From: Paenibacillus sp. CAA11
Lineage (GTDB): Bacteria; Bacillota; Bacilli; Paenibacillales; Paenibacillaceae
Reading direction: 5' to 3'
Assembly (NCBI RefSeq): GCF_003060825.1
Contig: NZ_CP028922.1
Span: forward strand, 4,681,001-4,745,000
DNA: 64,000 bases
Under the pieces are notes generated by a model that was not told the DNA's origin, ran no database searches, and worked only from the letters and a program-made list of their open reading frames with translations. The position numbers and the translations under genes are program-made. Shown in pieces: positions 44,922-54,428 of the stretch. Numbering within the stretch: the first letter of the stretch is position 1; each line of letters starts with the position of its first letter.

Positions 44922-45500
44922 TTATCTATCTAGCATACGCAGCGTTAATTGGACAACCCGCTCAAGCTTATCCTTCTTAACTGAAGTCCGAGCCATCGCC
45001 CTGATCCCTGCCGAGACGCTGTGGAGATACTCCGCAAGCTCCCTGGCCTCGTACTCCGTGGTGAATTCGCCGCTTTCCTGTCCCCACACTACAATCTCTG
45101 TGAACAGTTCTTCCAGCTGGGTAAAGGACCCTGTAGCCTTGGCATCTACCTCTTCATCCCGAGCCGCCAGTTCAACGGCTGAATTGATGAACATACAGCC
45201 GGGCGGACCGCCCTGTTCACCGTTGATATTGAAGTTGAAAACAAACCGTAGCGCTTCTGCAGCTGTCTGGGAATGCTTAACCCCTGCCGCTAGTTTGGCG
45301 TTCATCCGGTCCCCGAATCGGTCAATCGTCTTGAGGAACAAGGTGTGCTTATCGGTAAAAGTATCATACAGGCTTCTCCGATGAATCCCCATATGCTCAA
45401 CAAGCTCATTCATTGAAGTCTTCTCATACCCTTGCTCCCAGAACAGCTTCATGGCCTTATCCAGTACTTCGTTCTCTTCAAATTCTTTGCTTCTGGCCAT
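44922..45500 (-). CDS. TetR/AcrR regulator of the quinone-reductase locus
   Basis: 192 residues from the ATG at 45500 (AGGAGGGA upstream). HTH: LDKAMKLFWEQGYEKTSMNELVEHMGIHRRSLYDTFTDKHTLF. The C-terminal CMFINSAVELAARDEEV region resembles TetR_C of electrophile-sensing regulators; a cysteine in this region could be redox-active (inference). Confidence 0.8.
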   Translation of the reverse strand: MARSKEFEENEVLDKAMKLFWEQGYEKTSMNELVEHMGIHRRSLYDTFTDKHTLFLKTIDRFGDRMNAKLAAGVKHSQTAAEALRFVFNFNINGEQGGPPGCMFINSAVELAARDEEVDAKATGSFTQLEELFTEIVVWGQESGEFTTEYEARELAEYLHSVSAGIRAMARTSVKKDKLERVVQLTLRMLDR

Positions 45501-45534
45501 ATACATTCCCTCCTGAGCCCATGATAGCATAATT

Positions 45535-45575
45535 GAGAACGATCAGTAAAGAATTGTTTTTACCAATCATTCTCA
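45535..45575. promoter_or_regulatory. Operator-like half-sites in the TetR/LysR divergent region
   Basis: GAGAACGATCAGT (45535-45547) and CCAATCATTCTCA (45563-45575) resemble the 44884 palindrome and each other in inverse. A TATAAT at 45583-45588 serves the LysR gene, so one site may affect both directions. Confidence 0.5.
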
Positions 45576-45617
45576 TTTGCGCTATAATAAGAACAAGCTA
45601 TTTCCCCGGAGGTTAAG

Positions 45618-46505
45618 ATGAATATTAAGCGGGTCAAATACTTTATTGATCTAGTAGAATGCAAAAATTTCACAGAGACCGCCAGAAAGAATTACGTATC
45701 GCAGACGACCATCAGCCAGCAAATTGCTGCACTCGAAAGTGAGTTCGGCATTCAGCTGATCGACAGAAAGCAAATTCCTATTGAGCCGACCAAAGCCGGC
45801 TGGCTGTTCTATGGTGAAGCCATTGTGCTTTGGAAGCAGTATAATCATATGCAATCGAGCATAGAGAATTTTCAGAAAAATAACACCCAAACCTTGAATA
45901 TCGAATATGCCGGCATGACAGACCTTCAAAGCCTGCTCAAATTAATCCCTGCATTCAAAGAAAATCACCCAAATATCAAGCTCGAATTAAATAAAGTGCT
46001 GCTGAAGGATATCGCAGAATATCTTCAGAAAAGAGTCTATGATGTGGCCATCGCCTTCGACTCGGAGTTTCAAGGGAAGGAAGACATATCAACCTATACC
46101 CTATACAGTGGACGATACTGCGCGGTTGTAAGCCACCAGCATCCCCTCTATCGCCAAGAATCCATTTCCAAGGATGAATTATATAAATATCCGCTTGTTA
46201 TGCTGAACCCTACGGTTATTGGCAGCTCCTATCATCTAATGATTGAGCATGCGATTGCTGATGGCTATCAGCCGAACATCCTCCGAACCGCGGACGATAT
46301 CGAGACAGAGCTGTTCTATATCATGACAGAGGATTTGATCGGCTTTTTCCCGGATAACTATCATCTCACCCATCTGAGGGAAGAAATCCGGCTCATTCCG
46401 ATCGAGGACTCACATCATACCTTTAAAATTGAAGCCGGTTTTTTGAAGAGCAATACCAATCCGGCCCTGCAATCCTTTCTTCATCAGCTGCGAAATTCGA
46501 TTTAG
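45618..46505 (+). CDS. LysR-family transcriptional regulator
   Basis: 295 residues. N-terminal winged helix NIKRVKYFIDLVECKNFTETARKNYVSQTTISQQIAALESEFGIQLIDR, then the LysR substrate-binding fold. It is immediately upstream of and parallel to an NmrA-type oxidoreductase gene, its likely target. CGGAGG precedes ATG. Confidence 0.85.
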   Translation: MNIKRVKYFIDLVECKNFTETARKNYVSQTTISQQIAALESEFGIQLIDRKQIPIEPTKAGWLFYGEAIVLWKQYNHMQSSIENFQKNNTQTLNIEYAGMTDLQSLLKLIPAFKENHPNIKLELNKVLLKDIAEYLQKRVYDVAIAFDSEFQGKEDISTYTLYSGRYCAVVSHQHPLYRQESISKDELYKYPLVMLNPTVIGSSYHLMIEHAIADGYQPNILRTADDIETELFYIMTEDLIGFFPDNYHLTHLREEIRLIPIEDSHHTFKIEAGFLKSNTNPALQSFLHQLRNSI

Positions 46506-46606
46506 CAATGGTCCATAAGTTATATGCATTAGATTTTGTTATTTATTTCACATATTATATAGATGTAATCATTATGCGATAGATTCTAGCAAGGAGTGAA
46601 AATGTC

Positions 46607-47548
46607 ATGGGTAAATTATTGTTAACAGGTGTAGACGGTAATCTGGGTCAGCAAGCGGCAAAATATTTGTTAGAACTCGTGGATAAAGACCAAATTATTT
46701 TCTGTGCCTATGATCCAGCATCCCTTAAAGAGTATGCAGACCAAGGAATTGAGACGCATGTGACCAATTTTAACTCGATAGACGGTCTTGCTGAAGCCTT
46801 TGCCAAGGCGGACAAGCTTGCTTTAATCTCCATGCCTTTTGTGGGTGCCAAGCGTCAAAATGCCCATAAAAACGTAGTAGATGCTGCCAAACAGGCCGGT
46901 GTTAAGCAGATCATCTATACTTCCCTGGTCAACGCTGCCGATGAATCCAATCCGAGCGTCGAGAAGCTCGACCATGTTTTTACGGAAGAGTATATCCAAA
47001 GTGCCCAATTAGACTATATTTTCCTTCGCAACTCCCAATACGCAGAAGCCATGATTACAAATTACTTCACCTATGTGAAGGGTGACGGCGTGTTAAAGAA
47101 CAACCAAGGCGACGGGAAGATGGCCTATATCTCGCGGAAAGACTGCGCCAAGGCCGTTGCTTATGCCCTGGCATCGAGCGATTATCATGCATCCATCTTG
47201 AATATCAATGGTCCTGAACTCATGACGATTGCTGATTTTATTGAGATTGGCAACAAGGTTACGGGCAACCATGTCACCTACAGAGCGATTACGGATGATG
47301 AGAACTACGCCGTATTTGATGCGATGGGAGTTCCTAGAACAACAGACGGCAAGTTTAAGGAGGGCTCCGAGGCGCCTTTCTCCTCAGAGGGCATGGTTAC
47401 ATTCGGCCAAGCCATCCGTTTGGGCAAAATGGACAACTTCACCGATGACTTCAAGAAGCTGACGGGTCAAGATCCTCTGACCGTGAAATATATGTTTGAG
47501 CATGCCGATGATTTCCAAGTTGGCGAACGCCACTCCAAAGATAACTAA
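46607..47548 (+). CDS. NmrA/SDR-type NAD(P)-binding oxidoreductase, paralogue
   Basis: 313 residues: GVDGNLGQQAAKYLL at the N-terminus, ISMPFVGAKRQNAHKNVVDAAKQAGVKQIIY, and DAMGVPRTTDG near 245. It aligns along its whole length with the protein at 9342. Likely quinone oxidoreductase-like. AAGGAG precedes ATG; a strong terminator follows. Confidence 0.75.
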   Translation: MGKLLLTGVDGNLGQQAAKYLLELVDKDQIIFCAYDPASLKEYADQGIETHVTNFNSIDGLAEAFAKADKLALISMPFVGAKRQNAHKNVVDAAKQAGVKQIIYTSLVNAADESNPSVEKLDHVFTEEYIQSAQLDYIFLRNSQYAEAMITNYFTYVKGDGVLKNNQGDGKMAYISRKDCAKAVAYALASSDYHASILNINGPELMTIADFIEIGNKVTGNHVTYRAITDDENYAVFDAMGVPRTTDGKFKEGSEAPFSSEGMVTFGQAIRLGKMDNFTDDFKKLTGQDPLTVKYMFEHADDFQVGERHSKDN

Positions 47549-47559
47549 TTCCTAGCAGC

Positions 47560-47610
47560 AAGCTGCCCTTCTGTGGTTAGATAAGACTAACCAGGAGGTG
47601 CAGCTTTTTT
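47560..47610 (+). terminator. Strong terminator after the NmrA gene
   Basis: AAGCTGC...GGTTAG-ATAAGA-CTAACC...GCAGCTT followed by a run of T. Confidence 0.8.
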
Positions 47611-47752
47611 ATGTACAGCTAGAGCAAAGTCTGGCTCTCCACGAATTAAGAACCTGCCGGGTGGGTGATCTGACGCAGGTAAAAAATGCAACTCAGATCA
47701 AGTCTACGGGAAAGCGCTTTGATATGATCAAGTCGAAAGGAGGAGAGCTTTC

Positions 47753-48655
47753 ATGTACGAATGGAATGAACTGGTGCAGCATATGGTCGACTGGGTGGAA
47801 GCCAATCTGTTCGAAACCGCGTCTCTGCTGAAAATGTCCGATCAGCTAGGCTACTCGCCCTACTATTGCTCTAGACAATTTAACGAGCTGACGGGGGTGA
47901 CCCTGCGGGAATACATCTGGACGCGAAAGATCAGCCGTGCTGCCTTGGAGCTCCGCGACACGGATGATCGCGTGTTGGACATTGCCGTGAAGTACGGTTT
48001 CTCATCACAGGAGGCTTTTACAAGAGCCTTTGTGAAGGCCTTCAAGGTTACCCCGGCAGCTTACCGAAGAGCACCCCGGCCTATTCCACTAGCCATTCGG
48101 CAGGAAGTGTTCTCGCCTTATCACTACTGGATCAAGGAGCGTGGTAAGATGGACAGAATGAAATTGCAGCCCGCAGAGGTCAAGGTGGAGTTCATTCCAG
48201 CACATAAATTCATCGGCATTTGGGATTTAGGCTCTCAAAACTACGGAAGCTTCTGGAACAATGGGCATGATTGCGATGAGATCAGCGGAACTCTGGAGAG
48301 CATGTCCAACCTGGCACTCCCCGGTCAATTGGGGCAGACTGCCGGATGGTTCTATCAGGACGGGCAAAAGGGATACTTGTACGGAATCCCCGTGGCCCCT
48401 GATTATAATGGACCTATTCCGGAAGGAATGGAGTGCCGGGAGATCCCGGAATCCGAGTACCTGGTGTTTTTCCATCCTCCCTTTGATTATCTCAAGGATA
48501 ATGGTGCTGTCATGAGAACGGTGGAGGATTTAGCCTGGGGCTTCTCCCCTGAGACGATGGGGTACGCCTGGGATGAGGAGACCAAGCAGGACTATCAGCG
48601 GCATTTCCCTGAAGGATATGGCTATGCCGTGCTGCGTCCGGTGAAAAAGCTATAA
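47753..48655 (+). CDS. AraC-type regulator with GyrI-like effector domain
   Basis: 300 residues. Two AraC helix-turn-helix motifs in the first 105 residues (SDQLGYSPYYCSRQFNELTGVTLREY, VLDIAVKYGFSSQEAFTRAFVKAF), then a GyrI/BmrR-type effector-binding domain (about 140-300: VKVEFIPAHKFIGIWDLG ... FFHPPFDY). Rob/SoxS-like regulators with this layout sense small hydrophobic ligands. AAAGGAGGAGAG precedes ATG. Confidence 0.8.
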   Translation: MYEWNELVQHMVDWVEANLFETASLLKMSDQLGYSPYYCSRQFNELTGVTLREYIWTRKISRAALELRDTDDRVLDIAVKYGFSSQEAFTRAFVKAFKVTPAAYRRAPRPIPLAIRQEVFSPYHYWIKERGKMDRMKLQPAEVKVEFIPAHKFIGIWDLGSQNYGSFWNNGHDCDEISGTLESMSNLALPGQLGQTAGWFYQDGQKGYLYGIPVAPDYNGPIPEGMECREIPESEYLVFFHPPFDYLKDNGAVMRTVEDLAWGFSPETMGYAWDEETKQDYQRHFPEGYGYAVLRPVKKL

Positions 48656-48759
48656 TGCGGTGTTAAATGATGGGCCCCGCCCAGCCTCCAAAAGGAACTA
48701 ACTAGGCCTAGTTAACTTGGCTGTCCCTAGCCGATCCTATAAACACAGTACCAACCTTT

Positions 48760-48798
48760 CGCTCCTAGGTGATGCGGTTCCCCGTACACCTAGGAGCG
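48760..48798. terminator. Terminator before the oxalate decarboxylase stop
   Basis: CGCTCCTAGGTG and CACCTAGGAGCG, a 12-bp perfect stem with a 15-base loop, between convergent genes. Confidence 0.75.
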
Positions 48799-48826
48799 AA
48801 TTGCTGTTGCCCCGGTGGAAGAACGT

Positions 48827-50029
48827 TCAAGGACAGTAAGGGGGCATCCCTGAATACCTTACAACCGGCCACTTCTCCTTCCGCAGAGCGTTCATAACTT
48901 CCGCCCCTACTTGAAGATTATCCTGTACTAATTGATGGGGCGTGAGCGCCATCCATTGATTCAGGGATACATCTTCGAAGCGGTCGCTCTTAAACATCTC
49001 CAGAAACCACAAGCTTTGGTCGCCTGTGTTCTGAATGTAATGTCCGTAAGCAAACGGGACATAACCCACGTCCCCGGCACGATAATCAAAGGTCCGGGCC
49101 GTACCGTTCGCTGCAAACACCGTCATGCGCCCCATCCCGGAGAGGTAATACTGCCACTCATCATTGTTGGGATGCCAGTGCATTTCTCTCATTCCGCCCG
49201 GCTTGATCTCAACCAAGGCAGCAGCGATCTGGGTTGAAATAGGGAAGTTCGTAGAATCAACGATCCGCACCGTCCCGCCCGGAGTGACGATCGGCTTCTG
49301 GGCGAACAGCCGGTGGGAGAAGGTTCTCGGTACCGTACCATAGGGGTCCGGGACTTGCTGGCTCTCAAGCGGACCAGGCACATCTGCCTGAAATATATAC
49401 CGCTGCTCTAAAGGAATATGAGCAAATGCCCCTTCAGGCACACCAAAGTTGGCCGCTAATACATCCTTCGGCGTATGTGCGAACCAGTCAGAGATAGATA
49501 GAGTATTAAGGTCTGAGAAGCTGCCATCATCAAAAACAAGCAAAAATTCGCAGCCCTCTTCCAAGCCCTGAATCGAATGTGGGACACCAGGAGGAAAATA
49601 CCACAGATCGCCAACGCCAACATCGGCTATAAAGTTCCGTCCATTCTGGTCAACAGCCGTAATCCGCGCCTTACCCACAAGCATGATGGACCATTCCGCT
49701 TGCTGGTGCCAATGCAGCTCACGTACTCCCCCAGGCGTAAGCGCCATGTTCACCCCGGCCAGCGTAGTTGCCGTAGGAAGCTCTCTAACGGTAACCTCCC
49801 GCGACCAGCCGCCATGATTCAGCTGCATATGAGCATCGGAGAATGAGAACTTCAAGTTGGGGATCATCCCCGCATCCGTAGGGGGAGGAACCAGTAAATC
49901 CGGGTTCTCACGATCTCTGATCATGTCACGCGGGCCCAGGTCCCACCATCCAGCACCATCCTTCCTGATGGGTTGCGGTATATCTCCATATGCAGCTTGA
50001 TTATAATTATACGGCCTCTTCTCCACCAT
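48827..50029 (-). CDS. Bicupin oxalate decarboxylase-like protein
   Basis: 400 residues with two cupin domains. N-terminal manganese ligands His106, His108, Glu112, His151 with Arg103; C-terminal ligands His284, His286, Glu291, His330 and the second-site Glu344. The lid loop that in B. subtilis OxdC reads SENS (with proton-donor Glu162) reads SDLN here (172-175), with Asp in the Glu position. It would split oxalate to formate and CO2, but the altered lid may shift it toward oxidase activity. No signal peptide. Confidence 0.8.
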   Translation of the reverse strand: MVEKRPYNYNQAAYGDIPQPIRKDGAGWWDLGPRDMIRDRENPDLLVPPPTDAGMIPNLKFSFSDAHMQLNHGGWSREVTVRELPTATTLAGVNMALTPGGVRELHWHQQAEWSIMLVGKARITAVDQNGRNFIADVGVGDLWYFPPGVPHSIQGLEEGCEFLLVFDDGSFSDLNTLSISDWFAHTPKDVLAANFGVPEGAFAHIPLEQRYIFQADVPGPLESQQVPDPYGTVPRTFSHRLFAQKPIVTPGGTVRIVDSTNFPISTQIAAALVEIKPGGMREMHWHPNNDEWQYYLSGMGRMTVFAANGTARTFDYRAGDVGYVPFAYGHYIQNTGDQSLWFLEMFKSDRFEDVSLNQWMALTPHQLVQDNLQVGAEVMNALRKEKWPVVRYSGMPPYCP

Positions 50030-50218
50030 ATTACCTCCTCCTTCTTCCTTAAGCCCTAATCTAAATTATGCGATGTGTACCTTGTCTTAGGCATTTAGAA
50101 GAAGACAGGATTGCCTAGAATTTCATAAGCAGGAGTTTTTTCGAGGAATATAGTGGCAGAGGATAACACGCACAGTCTATACTCATAAGAAATACATATG
50201 GAGCGAGGACCAGACTAT

Positions 50219-51390
50219 ATGGAATTTCAGCTTCTTTATCACGAGTACCTAAATTTAAAATTTAACCGGGGGCTACCCTCTCTTCAAACCGATCCCTTTG
50301 AGTACTGCTACTACGAGGATGACCGCGCAGAGCTGTTCTTTGCCGGCCGGGAGGATGAGTCCTTTCCAGAGTGGACATATGAGCTGCAGCCCAGGGATCC
50401 TAATTACATCCTTCATCCGGACTGGCAGCCTGTCCTGTCTGCTTCTTTTAAAAATATGGATGTATATGATGAATTGATCCTGTACTACCTGCTGTTCACC
50501 ATCAATACGACGACGTCCATCGTTAACGTCAATCCCTATAATGCCATGAACGACTTTATGAAGAACTATTGCTTTTTTCAGCTTGCTCAGCTGACCTCTA
50601 GCGCCAGACTGAATGATGAACAGAAGCAGCAATTAAGAGAGTTTTTCTTCTTTTTCTACCTTTATACGCATCCGGTGAATGAAGAGACCCTCTATTCCTT
50701 CTCCTTTAGCGGGCAAGACTTGATCCATACGAAGACCCATATCCATGTTGAGCATTATTTCTCTGCATATCATGACCACTATAAGGCGAATTGCAAGAAG
50801 TACAGCGATAAGCTGCAAATATCGCCGGAGGAGATCGATGCCTGCAAGCATCTCACCCTTGCGCTGTTAAGAACAATAGAAGGCAAATCCGCCAGACTGG
50901 TCATGCCTCCGGAAGAAGGATTAGAAGCTGTATTGCAGCTGATTAATGACGTGGATACCCTGTTAAGTATTTACTTTGAAAATAAAACAGCTCTGTTTGA
51001 GCTGATAAGGGGCTTCCTCTCTAACAATCGCTCTAATCCCTATCACGAACATTGCTTCCGCACTTTGCTGCAAAATTACGTTTGTTACATAGATTGAACT
51101 AAAGTTTTACATTGATCTTTCTGTATTTAACGGCCTAATACGGCCCTATAACATTCATTTCTTTAGTTCATTCTATATACATCCTTTACTTTCATTTTGA
51201 TGAAATCAATGCATTGGTGGATTATTTTATGGACACTCCTGAATGGTGTGCGGAGATCATCAATCAGATCTTTATGGAGACTATCTTTATTCAGAAGATT
51301 ATAAGGCAGAACCAGATAGACCTTGGTGAGTATACGGAGGTTGTTGAATTCTTTAATGAGGAGGCCAGGGGGGTCTATCTATCATCTTAA
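50219..51390 (+). pseudogene. Unknown gene interrupted by a MITE-like element
   Basis: The frame from ATG 50219 (GGAGCGAGG upstream; an in-frame ATG at 50198 has no site) reads to a stop at 51097 supplied by the element (TTACATAGATTGA). Removing 92 bases (element 51090-51177 plus one TACA copy) rejoins it in frame to FHFDEINALVDYFMDTPEWC... ending YLSS and TAA at 51390, giving about 359 residues. The protein is acidic and aromatic-rich with no recognised family (FEYCYYEDDRAELFFAGRED near the start). The truncated product of about 293 residues may still be made. Confidence 0.75.
51090..51177 (+). mobile_element. MITE-like element, copy 3, inside a gene
   Basis: An 88-bp element flanked by TACA on both sides (51086-51089 and 51178-51181). 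Ends TAGATTGAACTAAAG and CTTTAGTTCATTCTATA, internal GGCC-TAATAC-GGCC hairpin. The boundary may be shifted by one base because of a T on both sides. The insertion is proven by the restored reading frame on removal. Confidence 0.85.
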
Positions 51391-51392
51391 GA

Positions 51393-52346
51393 TCAAATAT
51401 TTAATGCTACGTTTTGGGCCTGCTCCTCCAGCTTCTGGGCAAAGTCAGCAATGCTGTTAAAGTCCTCTATAGTCACACGGATCTGCTGCTGGCCCTCCTC
51501 AACAGAAGACTGAACACGGCTGACACCGTCTGAAATCTCGGTAATCTCCTTAGTAATGCCATTAATAGTATTCTGAACCTTCATGATGGACTCCGACACC
51601 TCGTTGGACAACTTACGCACTTCCGAAGCGACTACATCGAACCCTCTGCCATATGGGCCCGCATGTGCTGCCTCGATAGCTGCATTCAAAGCCAGCAGAT
51701 GAGTCTGGGATGCAATATCACGAATCGTCTGCACAATCCCTTGGATCGACTTCGCCTGTTCCTGCAGCTCCTTAAGGGTATGCGTATTATTCTCCGAGAC
51801 CTCAACAATCCGGTCGACACTAAGCAGCAGCTTCTGGCTTTGGCTGATTCCCTCTTCTGCCCGGCGGTTTAGTCCTTGGGAGGTGGCCCCCAGCTCTTTG
51901 ACCACTGTACTTAGACCGAATTGGCGTTCGGTAATATCGGTTGCAATTTTGGACACACCAATGACCTCAGTCTCCTGCTCATTAAATATCGGCATATAAG
52001 TGGCCTCCAGCCACACCGATTCACCGCGGACATTCTTCCGCTCTATCTTATCCTGAAAGCTGTGCCCTGACAGGAGTGCCTGCCAGAACTGCTCATAAAC
52101 CGGCGAGCTCACAAAGGAGTCGAAGCAGAAGTCCTCATGCTTCATTCTCATAATATCCTCAATGGAATAACCCATTGTATCCGCAAATACCCCATTTACA
52201 TAAGCAACTCTTCGATCAATATCAAAACGAATCATAGCCAAATTCTTCTCCAGCGCCCTAACGACCAATTCGTCTGTAACCGCTTGTTTATTCATAACTA
52301 AAGTTGTCAACCTCCAAGATATATTAAGAAGCGTGATCTGCCTCAT
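51393..52346 (-). CDS. Soluble PAS-domain chemoreceptor-like protein
   Basis: 317 residues: a PAS domain (about 30-140, [23 protein letters not shown] ... [13 protein letters not shown]) followed directly by a methyl-accepting signalling hairpin ([37 protein letters not shown]). No membrane helix or HAMP, so it is cytoplasmic. AGGA lies eight bases before the first ATG; MNKQAV at 52295 is an alternative start. It may sense redox or a ligand via PAS and feed the chemotaxis kinase. Confidence 0.8.
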   Translation of the reverse strand: MRQITLLNISWRLTTLVMNKQAVTDELVVRALEKNLAMIRFDIDRRVAYVNGVFADTMGYSIEDIMRMKHEDFCFDSFVSSPVYEQFWQALLSGHSFQDKIERKNVRGESVWLEATYMPIFNEQETEVIGVSKIATDITERQFGLSTVVKELGATSQGLNRRAEEGISQSQKLLLSVDRIVEVSENNTHTLKELQEQAKSIQGIVQTIRDIASQTHLLALNAAIEAAHAGPYGRGFDVVASEVRKLSNEVSESIMKVQNTINGITKEITEISDGVSRVQSSVEEGQQQIRVTIEDFNSIADFAQKLEEQAQNVALNI

Positions 52347-52481
52347 GCTTTACATCCTGCACAATTTTTGCAACATTCTAATACATCAGTTTAACAACTA
52401 TAGCTATACAATAAATATACATATGCTAATGCCTGAGTCCTCTTGATCTGCGTACATTCTAAGCACTTCAGCAGATATAAC

Positions 52482-52514
52482 AAATCACCAAGTCCAGTAT
52501 AAACTTGGTGATTT
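52482..52514. terminator. Terminator after the DJ-1/PfpI gene
   Basis: AAATCACCAAGT and ACTTGGTGATTT, a 12-bp perfect stem, following the stop at 52544 in the minus direction. Confidence 0.75.
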
Positions 52515-52543
52515 GATCCGTTCTGTTTCTATTGCTGAAGCTG

Positions 52544-53188
52544 CTACTTCGATCCGATAGAATTCATCAACTCAAAGAAATATGTTGGCTCATGGGTCTG
52601 ATAAAGATTGAACCATGCTTGCAAGGTTTGCGGGGCAAATACATCCAGCTCCTTCATTACATGCATCGCAAATTGTAGCGGGGCTATGCCGGATGCAGTA
52701 ATTAAATTCCCGTCCGTTACTGCTGGCTCCTCCTCATAATATTTTTCGCCTATGTAATGGGGACAGACCATCTTCAGGTATTCCAGATTGTTGCTGGTAT
52801 GCCTTCTTGCGTCTAGCAACCCGACCTTGGCAAGTCCCATTGTTGCACCACAAATCGCCGCAACCACTGTGCCACTATTTAAAGCTGCTGCGGCTTTTGT
52901 CAGCATAGGCTCGTGAACGGCTTCCAACCAAGTTTCTCCCCCTGGAAGAATTAAGACATCTGTACTTTTAAGCGTACACTCCTCCAAAGAAAGACTAGGC
53001 AGTATGCTCAATCCTCCCATAGTCGTAACAGGACTTCTATCGACGCCTATTGCAACCACTTCTAAGGGCGCTATGCCTGGCTTGAAATACCTCCCCGAAT
53101 TCAGCTCCGCGATTAAATAACCGGTCTCCCAGTCTGCCATCGTATCAAACACATAAAGGTACACTTTTCTCGTATGCATCATATACAC
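52544..53188 (-). CDS. DJ-1/PfpI-family protein
   Basis: 214 residues of the type-1 glutamine-amidotransferase-like fold: KVYLYVFDTMADWETGYLI at the start, DVLILPGGETW, and the nucleophile elbow VVAAICGATMGLAKVG with its cysteine near residue 112. Members are chaperone/deglycase or stress proteins or AraC-linked sensors. Several ATGs compete for the start. Confidence 0.8.
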   Translation of the reverse strand: MYMMHTRKVYLYVFDTMADWETGYLIAELNSGRYFKPGIAPLEVVAIGVDRSPVTTMGGLSILPSLSLEECTLKSTDVLILPGGETWLEAVHEPMLTKAAAALNSGTVVAAICGATMGLAKVGLLDARRHTSNNLEYLKMVCPHYIGEKYYEEEPAVTDGNLITASGIAPLQFAMHVMKELDVFAPQTLQAWFNLYQTHEPTYFFELMNSIGSK

Positions 53189-53219
53189 TCCTATCTAAGT
53201 GATGTATCCCATTATAAAA

Positions 53220-53252
53220 AAACTTCACTGACAGCCTCCGTCAGTGAAGTTT
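53220..53252. terminator. Terminator after the YafY-type regulator
   Basis: AAACTTCACTGAC and GTCAGTGAAGTTT, a 13-bp perfect stem with a 7-base loop, immediately after the stop at 53254 in the minus direction. Confidence 0.8.
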
Positions 53253-53253
53253 C

Positions 53254-54216
53254 CTAAGCTTGATAAAAATCTATTAACTCATATAGAACTTCAATTAGTT
53301 TCTGCTTCAAGCTTATAGGTTCAATGACTTGAACCGATTTGCCATAGGGTAATAGCAGATACGGCACATACCTATGAAGGGCCTCTTCTTCCATTAGAAA
53401 TGTCACCTTCCCAGAAGTCCGCTCATTGAAATGATGCCCTAGAAACCAATGCTGGCACAGGTCATCCAGTGCACTTGCCTTACCAGCTACAACCAAAGAG
53501 ATAAGTGCTCGCTGATCCTTTGCTTCTGGAAGCAGGCCTTTCCTAAGAAACTCACCCGCCGAAAAGGACTTTGGACGAAGAAAGGTTATCTCTGTCTGAA
53601 TAATATAGTTAATCCGTTCCACTCTAAAATTGCGGATTTCCTTCCTTAAATGACACCATCCAATGACGTACCAGTTATGATTCCAATGAACCAATCCATA
53701 AGGATCAACAAGCCTGCGCCTAGTTTGCTCATCACGACTTGCACGGTATTCAATCTCTACAGACAATTCGTCTACTATACTCTGCTGCAGCTTCTTAAGT
53801 AGAGGCTCCACAGATGGGTTTCCGCTTGGGCTAATCACTTCAAGCCCTTCTAAATGCTGACTGATCCTTCTCTCCTGCTCTTGATTTGAGTACATCCTTA
53901 GCTTTGATGTTGCTCTGTGTAATGCTTCCCCGGAATAGTATCCAGCTTCTTCTGCAAAAATAGCAGCGTGAAGCAAGGCGGTTTGCTCCTCCACATCAAA
54001 AACAAGAGGACTTTCAATAAAGTGATTCAGCAGGGTGTACCCACCATGATGACCTGTGTCCGATATGATCGGCACACCACTGGCAGAAAGGGCGTCCATA
54101 TAACGGTAAACCGTCCTTATATTCATCTCTAGCTTTTCAGAAATTTGCTTTGCAGTAACTTTCCTGCCCGAATGCAGCATCCATAGAATTGCCATCATAT
54201 TATCCATTTTAGACAT
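53254..54216 (-). CDS. YafY-family regulator (HTH and WYL domain)
   Basis: 320 residues: N-terminal winged helix (KVTAKQISEKLEMNIRTVYRYMDALSASGVPIISDTGHHGGY) and a WYL ligand domain (about 150-230, VDPYGLVHWNHNWYVIGWCHLRKEIRNFRVERI). WYL domains sense nucleotides or other small ligands. It is upstream of the DJ-1/PfpI gene in the same direction with a terminator between, so regulation of that gene is possible but not shown. Confidence 0.8.
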   Translation of the reverse strand: MSKMDNMMAILWMLHSGRKVTAKQISEKLEMNIRTVYRYMDALSASGVPIISDTGHHGGYTLLNHFIESPLVFDVEEQTALLHAAIFAEEAGYYSGEALHRATSKLRMYSNQEQERRISQHLEGLEVISPSGNPSVEPLLKKLQQSIVDELSVEIEYRASRDEQTRRRLVDPYGLVHWNHNWYVIGWCHLRKEIRNFRVERINYIIQTEITFLRPKSFSAGEFLRKGLLPEAKDQRALISLVVAGKASALDDLCQHWFLGHHFNERTSGKVTFLMEEEALHRYVPYLLLPYGKSVQVIEPISLKQKLIEVLYELIDFYQA

Positions 54217-54333
54217 TATGTTTTACCTCAGTAGTCTGTTATGCACTCCTATCAGAGTGTCAATACAGTGATTAGCTCGTCGCCTATAACTTCAACGTTG
54301 TCGCGGAATCCGAAGCTCTATTACAAAAAACAA

Positions 54334-54362
54334 CCGTTCCCCGATCAACCCCCGAGGAACGG
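54334..54362 (-). terminator. Terminator of the permease gene
   Basis: CCGTTCC and GGAACGG arms; in the minus direction the stem is followed by TTGTTTTTTG. Confidence 0.65.
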
Positions 54363-54428
54363 CTGCTGCGTAATCGTGTATTTTAGCTTCTGACGCCCGG
54401 CAACGGATACCAATCCGCTCGGGTGCTC

